Source of the DNA: an uncultured Pelagibacteraceae bacterium | Lineage (GTDB): Bacteria; Pseudomonadota; Alphaproteobacteria; Pelagibacterales; Pelagibacteraceae | Length of the DNA stretch: 63,478 nt | Assembly: GCA_902594605.1 (NCBI GenBank) | Contig: CACJMR010000004.1 | Span: forward strand, 1-63,478 | Direction: 5' to 3' | In this document: piece by piece, positions 16,296-24,120 of the stretch | Position numbering within the stretch: the first letter of the stretch is position 1 | Layout of the letters: each line of letters opens with the position of its first letter | Program-made: the position numbers and the translations under genes | The notes under the pieces: model-generated | What the model saw: the letters and a program-made list of their open reading frames with translations, nothing else | Database searches by the model: none | Told to the model about the DNA's origin: nothing

Positions 16296-16886
16296 TTAAT
16301 TTAATGGTATAGAATTTCCATCCTTATTCTCCTGATATTGATTTGATAATTTTTGATATTTTTTTTTAATTTCGTCTAATTGATTTAAAATATTTTCATT
16401 TTTTGAAGAAGGTATATTTTCAATAAGTAAATCTATATTCTGACTTTTCCAATATGAATTTTCTTTATTATATTCTCCATCATTAATTTTAAATACTTCT
16501 TTGAGTATATTTAAATCATGTGGAATATTAAATTGATCATTTGTGGCAGTATACGGAAACAAATAATAAAAATTATCAAATCCAGAAAATGTGATTGCAC
16601 TTAGACACATACTGCAAGGCTCATGTGAACTTAAGAACATGCAGTCTTTTTCTTTTGGTCTTTTATTTGCATCTAATTCATAAAATTTTTTAAGAGTATG
16701 CATCTCACCATGCCACAATGGATTTTCTATTTCATTGTTTGTTTCTGCAACTACAAGAGATAAATCATCTTTTTTAATTATTGCGGCACCAAATATTTTA
16801 CTACCTTTGGCAACACCTTGTTCAGTTAAGGGTAAAACTTCTTTTAAAAATATATTTAGTATCTTTTCTAGGGCTTTTTCATTCAT
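16296..16886 (-). CDS. CDA-fold deaminase linked to the nucleoside transporter
   Basis: A zinc-dependent deaminase of 196 residues, first gene of the nucleoside ABC transporter operon. The zinc site is His59 with Glu61 (HGE, as in the guanine deaminase of this window, rather than the usual HAE) and Cys91/Cys94 in EPCSMC. It is about 40 residues longer than the other deaminase, with a divergent Lys/Asn-rich C terminus after residue ~125. Substrate is unknown; guanine, adenine, cytosine or a nucleoside are all possible. Linkage to the importer suggests it acts on an imported base right after uptake. Confidence 0.75.
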   Translation of the reverse strand: MNEKALEKILNIFLKEVLPLTEQGVAKGSKIFGAAIIKKDDLSLVVAETNNEIENPLWHGEMHTLKKFYELDANKRPKEKDCMFLSSHEPCSMCLSAITFSGFDNFYYLFPYTATNDQFNIPHDLNILKEVFKINDGEYNKENSYWKSQNIDLLIENIPSSKNENILNQLDEIKKKYQKLSNQYQENKDGNSIPLN

Positions 16887-17012
16887 ATGCTTGGACCATC
16901 AAATAAAGAACACAATTGTTACTATAATTAAACTATAAAGTAATAAGAAATAAATTATTTATACAACTTAAAAGTTAATAATTTGTGAAACAAAAAGTGT
17001 TAATTTAAACTT

Positions 17013-17318
17013 ATGTCAAAATTAAAATCAGCAATAAGTCTTGTAATTATATTAATTTTTTTTTCAGGGTGTCAAACTGTTAAAGATAAAACAGATGCTA
17101 TTGTTGAAAAGGAAAATGAAAAATTAAGTAAATTTCTTGGAAAATCAGCTAGTGAACTTCAGATGGAGCTTGGAAAACCAGACGAGGACTTTAAAAATGC
17201 TAAAGGCAATTTTGAGTTTGTTTATAATAGTAAAAAATACCTTGTTCCATGTGAACGTAGGTTTGAAATAAATTCAGAAAATATAGTTGTGGGTTTTGTT
17301 TCAAACGGTTGCTTTTAA
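17013..17318 (+). CDS. Small lipoprotein, BamE/SmpA-like
   Basis: A 101-residue lipoprotein. The signal peptide ends in a lipobox FFSGC with lipidated Cys20. The mature part has a short charged helix, then a region resembling small outer-membrane lipoproteins of the BamE type: LGKPDEDF turn, strand FEFVYNSKKY, and two late cysteines (CERR and the C-terminal GCF) that could form a disulfide. The gene stands alone, divergent from the transporter operon and 138 bases before the nucleobase permease. I cannot give a specific role. Confidence 0.75.
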   Translation: MSKLKSAISLVIILIFFSGCQTVKDKTDAIVEKENEKLSKFLGKSASELQMELGKPDEDFKNAKGNFEFVYNSKKYLVPCERRFEINSENIVVGFVSNGCF

Positions 17319-17456
17319 AATCTATTAATTAAAATAAATCTGCTCATTATAGGTTTTTTTTACTATCTAAAGTGGAGTTGTTCTAAACTAATCAGTTTTT
17401 TTATATTAATTCATAGCCAATAATGTAACGTCTATTTAGTTAACGACGGAGGTTAT
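17319..17456 (+). promoter_or_regulatory. Leader of the nucleobase permease gene
   Basis: A 138-base intergenic stretch. It holds a weak AAACT-AATC-AGTTT hairpin followed by a T-run (near 17385-17402), possibly the end of the lipoprotein transcript, and a possible promoter with TTGTTC and TATATT 18 bases apart ending near 17409. A GGAGG ribosome binding site lies just before the permease ATG, and a short CGTC/GACG pairing sits directly beside it. No purine riboswitch consensus could be matched by eye. Confidence 0.3.
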
Positions 17457-18779
17457 ATGGCTTCAAGAAAAACAAGAGCGGGCTCTACAAACAGTCCGGA
17501 TAAAAAACTTCCATTAAATAAATCCATACCTTTAGGAATTCAACACGTACTAGCAATGTTTGCTGGTAATATAACTGTTCCTATTATTGTGGCTGGAGTT
17601 TTTGGTCAAACGCCTGAGCAAAAAATATTTTTGATTCAAATGGCTTTGTTTGTAGCGGGAGTTGCAACAATTATCCAAACAGTTGGATACAAAGAAATTG
17701 GTGCAAGACTTCCTATTGTTCAAGGAACAAGTTTTGCGTTTATACCAATCATGCTACCATTTAAAGCAGCAGGATTAGGTGCAGTATTTACAGCAGCGTT
17801 CATTGGAGGAATTTTTCAAATTTTTATTGGAAAAGTTTTAAAACCAATAAGACATCTATTCCCGCCATTAGTCACAGGTATAGTTGTGCTAATGATTGGA
17901 TTTAGTTTGCTTAAAGTTGGTTTTATGTATGCTGGTGGAGGTGGATGGTTAATGAATAATAAACCTGAAATCTTTGCAAATGCAAATCACTTAACAGTTG
18001 CCGCTTCAGTATTCATAGTTGCTATCTTTTTTAATCTTAGAGGTAAAGGGATGGCTTCTGCAGGATCAATTTTAATTGGAATAGTAGCTGGTTTCATAGT
18101 TGCAGCTGCACTAGGAATGGTTAACTACGGCAAAATTGCATCTGCAGCATGGTTTGCTTTTCCAATGCCACTTCAATATGGAATTGATTTTGTACCCGGT
18201 GCAATAATTCTAATGTTGTTTATGTCAGTTGTTACAACAATTGAAACAATTGGAGACATAAGTGCTACGACAATGGGTGGTGCTAAACGAGAAGCAACGG
18301 ATAAAGAAATATCAGGTGGAATTATGGCAGATGGTGTTGGTACTGCATTTGGTGCAATATTTAATGCTATGCCAAATACATCCTATTCACAAAATGCTGG
18401 ACTAGTTGCGTTTACAGGAGTGGTAAGTAGACACGTTGGAACTATTGCAGGAATAGTTTTAGTTCTAATGGGATTATTTCCAAAATTAGGTGGAATAATC
18501 GCAGCAATGCCAGAGTCCGTGATTGGTGGAGCAGCAATCATTATGTTTGGTATGATTGTAGCTGCTGGTATAAAATTAATTTCAAGAGCAGAAATGGATC
18601 AAAGAAATTTATTAATCTTAGCTCTTTCTTTGTCTTTTGGAATTGGAATGTCATTGCTACCAGACTTTGTGAAAAATATTCCAGATTTTGGAATAAGTTT
18701 AAAATTACTTTTAACAACTGGACTTATACCTGCTGGATTATTAGCATTTGTTTTAAATGCTATAATGGCAAAGAAATAA
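17457..18779 (+). CDS. NCS2-family nucleobase:cation symporter (uracil/xanthine permease type)
   Basis: Imports a nucleobase with protons or sodium across the inner membrane. The 440 residues show the NCS2 fold: GIQHVLAMFAGNI in helix 1, IVQGTSFAFIP in helix 3, and the family signature NTSYSQNAGLVAFTGVVSRHVG near residues 306-327. The Ala/Gly-rich sequence is denser than its neighbours, as usual for such transporters. The strong GGAGG site predicts good expression. Next to a purine catabolic cluster, xanthine, urate or a related purine is a likelier substrate than uracil, but this is inference. Confidence 0.9.
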   Translation: MASRKTRAGSTNSPDKKLPLNKSIPLGIQHVLAMFAGNITVPIIVAGVFGQTPEQKIFLIQMALFVAGVATIIQTVGYKEIGARLPIVQGTSFAFIPIMLPFKAAGLGAVFTAAFIGGIFQIFIGKVLKPIRHLFPPLVTGIVVLMIGFSLLKVGFMYAGGGGWLMNNKPEIFANANHLTVAASVFIVAIFFNLRGKGMASAGSILIGIVAGFIVAAALGMVNYGKIASAAWFAFPMPLQYGIDFVPGAIILMLFMSVVTTIETIGDISATTMGGAKREATDKEISGGIMADGVGTAFGAIFNAMPNTSYSQNAGLVAFTGVVSRHVGTIAGIVLVLMGLFPKLGGIIAAMPESVIGGAAIIMFGMIVAAGIKLISRAEMDQRNLLILALSLSFGIGMSLLPDFVKNIPDFGISLKLLLTTGLIPAGLLAFVLNAIMAKK

Positions 18780-18784
18780 TTAAT

Positions 18785-18823
18785 TTAAACTTGTGGGGAG
18801 AAGTCCCCACAAGCAAGGTTTAA
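18785..18823. terminator. Strong hairpin between permease and hsp20 genes
   Basis: CTTGTGGGGA (18790-18799) pairs perfectly with TCCCCACAAG (18804-18813) around the tetraloop GAAG, and TTAAAC/GTTTAA can extend the base of the stem after a small bulge. The hairpin sits between two convergent genes, so it can end both transcripts. The following T-run is weak on both sides, so it may also act as a 3'-end stabiliser. Confidence 0.75.
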
Positions 18824-18826
18824 GAC

Positions 18827-19273
18827 TTATTTAATTTCAATAAGCTTCTTTTTTTTATGTTCTGGAATTATTCTTTCACAAGATATTGTTAAAAGACCGT
18901 CTTTAAGTTCAGCACCATTAACTTTTACATCGTCAGCAATAGTGAATGATCTTGCAAACTGTCTTTGAGAAATACCTTTATGAATAATTTCTCCATTAAC
19001 GTCACTGTCCTCAGATTTATTAACTTGTTTAGTTCTGACAGTTAATAAATTATCTTCGAACTCAACCTCAACGTCTTTTTTGCTAAAGCCAGCTAATGCT
19101 ACTTCAATTGCATAGTTGTCTTTACCTGTCTTTCGGATGTTGTATGGTGGATAATTTGACTGCATTGTCAAATTTCCATTTCCCAACATATTTTCGAATT
19201 GGTCGAACATATCATCAAAACCAATTGAAAAAGGTCTAAGTGAGTTAAATATAGATAGATCCTTACTTGTCAT
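18827..19273 (-). CDS. Small heat shock protein Hsp20 (IbpA-like)
   Basis: An ATP-independent chaperone that holds unfolding proteins. The 148-residue alpha-crystallin-domain protein matches IbpA-type proteins of Proteobacteria: N-terminal FSIGFDDMFDQFENML, then YPPYNIRKTGKDNYAIEVALAG in pieces typical of the family, a GISQRQFARSF strand and the LKDGLLTIS strand with the C-terminal IIP-type anchor before a Lys-rich tail. Its expression looks heat-controlled at two levels: a sigma-32-like promoter at 19336-19363 and a ROSE-like leader covering the ribosome binding site (both listed separately). Confidence 0.95.
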   Translation of the reverse strand: MTSKDLSIFNSLRPFSIGFDDMFDQFENMLGNGNLTMQSNYPPYNIRKTGKDNYAIEVALAGFSKKDVEVEFEDNLLTVRTKQVNKSEDSDVNGEIIHKGISQRQFARSFTIADDVKVNGAELKDGLLTISCERIIPEHKKKKLIEIK

Positions 19274-19328
19274 AATATCCTCCTTTGTTAAGCAAGTTTA
19301 TTTTTATAAGCCCCATTAGGCGACTTAC
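19274..19328 (-). ncRNA. ROSE-like RNA thermometer in the hsp20 leader
   Basis: The predicted leader is about 55 bases and folds into two hairpins. The upper one pairs TAAGTCGCC (complement of 19319-19327) with GGGGCTTA (19307-19314). The lower one pairs CTTGCTT (19290-19296) with AAGGAGG of the ribosome binding site around an AACA loop, leaving a single G opposite G. A UUGCU-type strand facing AGGA with this G-G contact is the hallmark of ROSE elements, which open on heating and free the ribosome binding site of small heat shock genes in alpha- and gammaproteobacteria. Folding was done by hand. Confidence 0.6.
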
Positions 19329-19335
19329 TCAATTT

Positions 19336-19363
19336 ATATGGTAATTAATTCGTTTTTTTCAAG
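19336..19363 (-). promoter_or_regulatory. Sigma-32 (RpoH)-like promoter of hsp20
   Basis: On the minus strand CTTGAAA (complement of 19357-19363) is followed after 14 bases by ACCATAT (19336-19342). The classic heat-shock consensus is CTTGAAA with CCCATNT at 11-16 bases, so only one position differs. The expected transcription start near 19328 falls exactly at the base of the first leader hairpin. Confidence 0.65.
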
Positions 19364-19375
19364 ATTTAAAATGTA

Positions 19376-21451
19376 CTAAATTTTTTTAGAAATCTTTAAT
19401 GCAAATGCATAGTCAATAGCAATTTCTTCTATAGCCCCATCTCTTCCAGATTTTCCACCATGACCAGCATTCATTTCGGTTTTTAAAAGAAGTAAATTGT
19501 TATCTGTTTTATATTCTCTAAGTTTTGCTGTGAACTTTGCAGGCTCATCAAATAAAACTCTATTATCACTTAAACTTGTTGTAATAAAAATATGCGGGTA
19601 ATCCATTTTTTTAATATTGTTGTAGGGCGCATATGAAAAAATATAATCAAAGTGTTCTTTATTCTCTTTTGCATTTCCAAATTCGTCAAATTCTCCCACA
19701 GTTAAAGGTAAAGAATGATCAAGATTTGTTGTTAAAGAATCCACAAAAGGAACAGCCATTATAATTCCTAAAAATAATTCAGGAGATTGATTGACTACAG
19801 CCCCCATTAATAATCCTCCAGCTGATCCACCCATTCCAATAATATTTCCTTTTGACGTATAATTCTTTTCGATCAAATATTTTGCTGCGTAAATATAATC
19901 TTCAAAAGTATTTTTTTTGTTTGTTAATTTTCCCTCTTTCCACCACTTCATACCTTTTTCCATACCACCTCTAATATGAGCTGTAGCCCAAATTATATCT
20001 CTATTTATAAGACTTAATCTTGTAGAAGAAAAACTAGGGGACATAGAATTTCCATAAGACCCATATCCATACAATAAAACATTTGCAGACCCATCAATTT
20101 TTGTTTTTTTGTGTCTCGTGATTGTTAGTGGTACCATTCTTCCGTCATGAGATTTAAACTCGACTCTTTCAACTATGTAATCATCTTTATTATGACCTGA
20201 TGGGATCTCTTGTTCTTTAACAAGTTCTTTAAATTTTGTTGCTAAATTATATTTAAATACTCTAGAAGGAGTTTTAGGTGATGAGTATCCTAAATGAACT
20301 TCATCAGTATTTCTATCTTTTTGAGTTAAGCTTACTCCTGGAACATAAACTTTTTCATCAGAAAAAATTAATTCTTCTTCTATATTTGTAGAAATATTTT
20401 TGACAAATAATTTATCTAGTGCATCTGATGTTTCACCACGAATAATCCAATTTTTAAGGAATGTTAATCCACCAATTAAAACTTCATCTTTTGCTGGAAT
20501 ATATGTTTTCCAATTTTTATTTTCTAAATTTTCACAAATATCAATTTTAAAGTCTTCAGCATTTTTATTTGTATGATTATAAAATTTATCATCCCATGAA
20601 TTAACAGAATACAGAACACCTCTTTCTCTTTTAATAATAAGTTTTGGAGATGGATTTAATTCATCTGATTTAAAGTAATATTGCTCTGAAGTATTATGGT
20701 CAGAAGTATTTATAAAAAAATATTTTTCATCTGAGCTTTTTCCAATTCCTACTGTAAAAGCCTCGCTTTTCTCCTCAAATATTAATTCATCTTTGCCCTC
20801 AAAATCACCTATTCTGTGCCTGTATATTGTTCTTGCTCTATGATTTTCATCAAGCTTAGAATAAAAAATATATTTATCATCCAAACTAAATGTTATTCCT
20901 CCTGATGTTTCTTTAATTTCTTTTGAAATAATTTTGTTTGTTTTTATATCTCTTAAATAAATTGTATAATATTCAGATCCTTTAAGATCTAAAGAGTATC
21001 CTAGATATTTATCATTGTTACTTACTTCTAAATCTCCAACCCCAAAATATTTAGTTTTAAGTTTTTCTTTTTCTTTATCTCCATTCCATATTTCCTCAAT
21101 ATTTTCTGAACCAATTTTTTTTCTAAGTTTTATGGAATAGTTTCCTTTTGCTGTAGTTTTTGTCCAATACTCATATGTATGATCTTTATAAGGTAAAGAC
21201 TCATCATCTAATTTTATTCTACCTTTAATTTCATCAAATAATTTTTTTTGAATATTTTTAGTGTCTTTTAAGTGATGATCGGTATAAGCGTTTTCTTCTT
21301 CTAAATATTTTTTAACTTCCGAGTCTAGTTTTGATTTATCTTTTAGAACTTCTAAAATATTTTTTTGATGTATCCAGCTGTAATTATCTTCCCAGTTTAT
21401 ATTGTGACAAGATTTTATCTCTAGTTTTTTTTTCAGTTGTGGTACTTTCAT
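19376..21451 (-). CDS. ptrB: S9-family prolyl oligopeptidase / oligopeptidase B
   Basis: A serine peptidase that cleaves short peptides. The 691 residues have an N-terminal seven-bladed propeller region (roughly residues 70-410) and a C-terminal alpha/beta hydrolase domain. The nucleophile is Ser543 in GGSAGG and the catalytic histidine His664 in AGHGG; a FDEP segment between them supplies the acidic region. The YGSYG strand and the RGGMEKGMKWW block fit oligopeptidase B better than true prolyl endopeptidase. No signal peptide is evident, so it probably acts in the cytoplasm on peptides. Confidence 0.9.
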   Translation of the reverse strand: MKVPQLKKKLEIKSCHNINWEDNYSWIHQKNILEVLKDKSKLDSEVKKYLEEENAYTDHHLKDTKNIQKKLFDEIKGRIKLDDESLPYKDHTYEYWTKTTAKGNYSIKLRKKIGSENIEEIWNGDKEKEKLKTKYFGVGDLEVSNNDKYLGYSLDLKGSEYYTIYLRDIKTNKIISKEIKETSGGITFSLDDKYIFYSKLDENHRARTIYRHRIGDFEGKDELIFEEKSEAFTVGIGKSSDEKYFFINTSDHNTSEQYYFKSDELNPSPKLIIKRERGVLYSVNSWDDKFYNHTNKNAEDFKIDICENLENKNWKTYIPAKDEVLIGGLTFLKNWIIRGETSDALDKLFVKNISTNIEEELIFSDEKVYVPGVSLTQKDRNTDEVHLGYSSPKTPSRVFKYNLATKFKELVKEQEIPSGHNKDDYIVERVEFKSHDGRMVPLTITRHKKTKIDGSANVLLYGYGSYGNSMSPSFSSTRLSLINRDIIWATAHIRGGMEKGMKWWKEGKLTNKKNTFEDYIYAAKYLIEKNYTSKGNIIGMGGSAGGLLMGAVVNQSPELFLGIIMAVPFVDSLTTNLDHSLPLTVGEFDEFGNAKENKEHFDYIFSYAPYNNIKKMDYPHIFITTSLSDNRVLFDEPAKFTAKLREYKTDNNLLLLKTEMNAGHGGKSGRDGAIEEIAIDYAFALKISKKI

Positions 21452-21466
21452 TTTTATAGGAAATAT

Positions 21467-21970
21467 ATGAATATTATAATTTATACAGTATTAATTTTAG
21501 TAGGTTTATATTTTTTACTAAGATATTTAACTGGAGTTGCATCAAAAAAAATATCCAAGGGACTAAGAATTTTATTATTTCTAATATTGGCTGTTTTTGC
21601 AGTATTATTTGCAATAGGTGGAAAAGTTTTATTAACTCTACCTCTCACACTTGCAAGTTTAGCACTTTTAAAATTAAAGGGTCTTTCCATTTTTCAATTA
21701 ATTTCTCTATATAGATTAATCCAAACTTTAAGAAATTCTGGAAGGTTTTCTTTTAACAATCAAAATCCCTCGAATTTAAGTACGATGTCAACTCAAGAAG
21801 CATATAGAATTTTAAATTTAAATCCTTCAAAAAATTTAACAAAAGAAGAAGTAAATAAAGCATACATTAAAATTCAAAAAAAAATACATCCAGATATTTC
21901 TCCAGAAACATCAAGATTGTCTTCTTTGGTAAATGAAGCAAAAGAAATTGTTTTAAGAGACATAGCTTAA
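21467..21970 (+). CDS. Membrane-anchored DnaJ-domain protein
   Basis: A 167-residue protein with two or three hydrophobic helices in the N-terminal half and a J-domain at the C terminus (about the last 60 residues), including the essential HPD in KIHPDISPE. The order, membrane part first and J-domain last, resembles the Tim14/Pam18-like and DjlA-type membrane J-proteins of alphaproteobacteria, which recruit DnaK to the inner membrane. I chose the ATG at 21467, preceded by AGGA, over a TTG at 21437 that would add ten residues and overlap the divergent peptidase gene. Confidence 0.82.
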   Translation: MNIIIYTVLILVGLYFLLRYLTGVASKKISKGLRILLFLILAVFAVLFAIGGKVLLTLPLTLASLALLKLKGLSIFQLISLYRLIQTLRNSGRFSFNNQNPSNLSTMSTQEAYRILNLNPSKNLTKEEVNKAYIKIQKKIHPDISPETSRLSSLVNEAKEIVLRDIA

Positions 21971-22015
21971 ATTATTTAATCTTTACTAAATTTAATTTTT
22001 ATATAAATTTTAATT

Positions 22016-22900
22016 ATGGATAATATTAAAGGAATATACGCTGCATCAATGTCAGTATTAAATGGAAATTTGACATTAAACATCGATAAAACAATAGAGC
22101 ATGCAGAGATGGTTATTGATAAAGGATGTCATGGGGCTGCAATCTTTGGAAGCACTGGGCAGGCACAACTTATTCCTATTTCAGAAAAAATTAATTTATT
22201 AAATAAACTTGCTACAAATAAACACAAAGATAAATATTTAATTGGAACTGGCATTAATTCATTAGGAGATACAATAAATTTAATGAGAGTAGCCAAATCA
22301 TTAAATTTTGAAAAATTTTTAATTATGCCTCCTGCTTATTATTTGTATGGAGACAATGAAGTAATTGATTTTTATAGCAAAATAGTTGAGGCAATTCCTG
22401 AAAGTAAAATTATTCTTTATAATTTTGAAAAATTATGTGGATATAAATTTAGTGTAGAATGTGTCAAAGAACTTGTAAAAAGATTTCCAAATCAAATAGT
22501 TGGAGTGAAAGATAGTTCTTATAATCTTTTTGAAAATTTAAAGTTAGACAATTTTTCAGTAATGCCTGGCTCCGAATCAAAGCTACTAAAAGGACTTGAA
22601 CTAGGATGCTCTGGCATCATTACAGCTACTTGCAATGCTACAGCTGGATTGGCAAGAAAAGTTTATGATGATTTTAGCAATGGTACAACCCAAACAGTTA
22701 ATGAAAAACTTTGTGAAGTTAGAGGGGAGTTTGAAAAGTATAATCTTATTTCTGGGCTTCATACTTTTTATAAACAAAAGGAAAGTATCTACGAAAATTT
22801 ATTACCTCCTTTAAGAGTTTTAGATACTAAACGTGAAAAAGAACTTATTAACAATTTAGAAAAACTTAACTTTTCAATTAAATCTTTAATGGCAGCATAA
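22016..22900 (+). CDS. DapA/NanA-family aldolase-lyase, substrate unknown
   Basis: A class I (Schiff-base) lyase of the dihydrodipicolinate synthase/N-acetylneuraminate lyase family, 294 residues. The Schiff-base lysine is Lys165 in GVKDSS, with Tyr135 in ILYNF and the carboxylate-binding GSTGQ at 45-49. DapA proper usually has GTTGE and YNVPxRT; here these read GSTGQ and YNFEKLCGY, so this is probably a paralogue acting on another 2-keto acid. It is followed one base later by the cyclopropane fatty acid synthase gene, which gives no clear hint of substrate. Confidence 0.8.
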   Translation: MDNIKGIYAASMSVLNGNLTLNIDKTIEHAEMVIDKGCHGAAIFGSTGQAQLIPISEKINLLNKLATNKHKDKYLIGTGINSLGDTINLMRVAKSLNFEKFLIMPPAYYLYGDNEVIDFYSKIVEAIPESKIILYNFEKLCGYKFSVECVKELVKRFPNQIVGVKDSSYNLFENLKLDNFSVMPGSESKLLKGLELGCSGIITATCNATAGLARKVYDDFSNGTTQTVNEKLCEVRGEFEKYNLISGLHTFYKQKESIYENLLPPLRVLDTKREKELINNLEKLNFSIKSLMAA

Positions 22901-22901
22901 A

Positions 22902-24092
22902 ATGCAATTAGCAAGATTCCTTAACAGTGTTTTTAAGAAAGATGGATTTATATTAGTTGATGCTAATTCAAAAAATTATATTATTGGAAATCCAAAAAGT
23001 AACAATCCTATTAAAGTAAAAATTTTAAACAAAAATCTTCATTATAAACTGTTATTTCATCCAGATCTTTATTTTGGAGAAGCTTATACCGATGGTGAGA
23101 TAATTATTGAAAATGGAAGTCTTACTGATTTTCTAGATTTATCATTAATGAATTTTGGAAGAGGAGATTTAAATTTTTTTAGTTATTTAATCAACAGATT
23201 GAGGGGTTCTTATAGATACTTAACTAATTTCAATTTTATTAAAAAATCAAAAATGAATGTTTCGCATCACTACGATATCTCAGATGATCTTTATGACTTG
23301 TTTCTAGATCCCAAAAGACAGTACTCTTGTGCTTATTTTAAAAGCGAGACCGATAGTTTAGAAACTGCACAAAACAACAAAATTCAACATATAATTAAAA
23401 AATTAAATATAAAACCAAATCAAAGGGTTTTAGATATAGGATGTGGATGGGGTTCACTAGCAATAGATATTGCTAAAAGTGCAAATTGTGAAGTTACAGG
23501 AATAACACTCTCAGAAAACCAATTTAATTATTGCAAAAAAAAAGCGAAGGAACTTAATTTAGAAAATCAATTAAATTTTAAATTAATGGATTATAGAGAG
23601 CTTAATGAAAAGTTTGACAGAATTGTTAGCGTTGGAATGTTTGAACATGTTGGTAGAAAATTTTATAAAAAATTTTTTTCACAAGTTGAAAAATTATTAA
23701 AAGATGATGGTGTATCTTTAATACATACTATTGGATCAGTAAATCCACCAAGGGATCCACACCCATGGATTACGAAGTATATATTTCCAGGTGGTTACAC
23801 TCCAAGCTTGAGTGAAGTTACAACGCCAATAGAAAAAGTAGGTTTAATCGTTGCAGATATTGAAGTTTTGAGGATGCATTATTCGCATACCCTAAGACAT
23901 TGGAAAGAAAATTGCCTCAAAAATAAAGAGAAAATAATTCAAATGTTTGACGAAAGATTTTTCAGAATGTGGGAATTTTATCTTGCTGGTTGTGAGATGG
24001 CATTTAAATGGGGTGATCAAGTTGTATATCAATTTCAATTAACAAAAGATTATTCATCAACTCCAGTTACAAGAGACTATATTTATCAATAA
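22902..24092 (+). CDS. cfa: Cyclopropane-fatty-acyl-phospholipid synthase family methyltransferase
   Basis: Transfers a methylene from S-adenosylmethionine to a double bond of membrane phospholipid acyl chains. The 396 residues contain the N-terminal lipid-binding region with the YGEAY-like FGEAYTDGEI segment, the HHYDISDDLYDLFLD block, the SAM motif DIGCGWG at 178-184, and the YSCAYF and FEHVGR blocks typical of the family. Length and motif order match Cfa well. SAR11-type bacteria often carry such genes, but other products of this family (e.g. methylated or furan fatty acids) cannot be excluded. Confidence 0.87.
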   Translation: MQLARFLNSVFKKDGFILVDANSKNYIIGNPKSNNPIKVKILNKNLHYKLLFHPDLYFGEAYTDGEIIIENGSLTDFLDLSLMNFGRGDLNFFSYLINRLRGSYRYLTNFNFIKKSKMNVSHHYDISDDLYDLFLDPKRQYSCAYFKSETDSLETAQNNKIQHIIKKLNIKPNQRVLDIGCGWGSLAIDIAKSANCEVTGITLSENQFNYCKKKAKELNLENQLNFKLMDYRELNEKFDRIVSVGMFEHVGRKFYKKFFSQVEKLLKDDGVSLIHTIGSVNPPRDPHPWITKYIFPGGYTPSLSEVTTPIEKVGLIVADIEVLRMHYSHTLRHWKENCLKNKEKIIQMFDERFFRMWEFYLAGCEMAFKWGDQVVYQFQLTKDYSSTPVTRDYIYQ

Positions 24093-24120
24093 ATTATTGA
24101 TAGATATTAATTTCCTTAAA

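Noticed and set aside
16887..17012. Short palindrome ACAATTGT and AT-rich boxes in the divergent gap before the transporter deaminase, possibly an operator
   Set aside because: Eight-base AT palindromes are expected by chance in such DNA, and the same box does not recur before the other purine operons.
17319..17456. Purine or xanthine riboswitch before the NCS2 permease
   Set aside because: I looked for the conserved three-way-junction pattern of purine riboswitches and did not find it; only short weak pairings are present.
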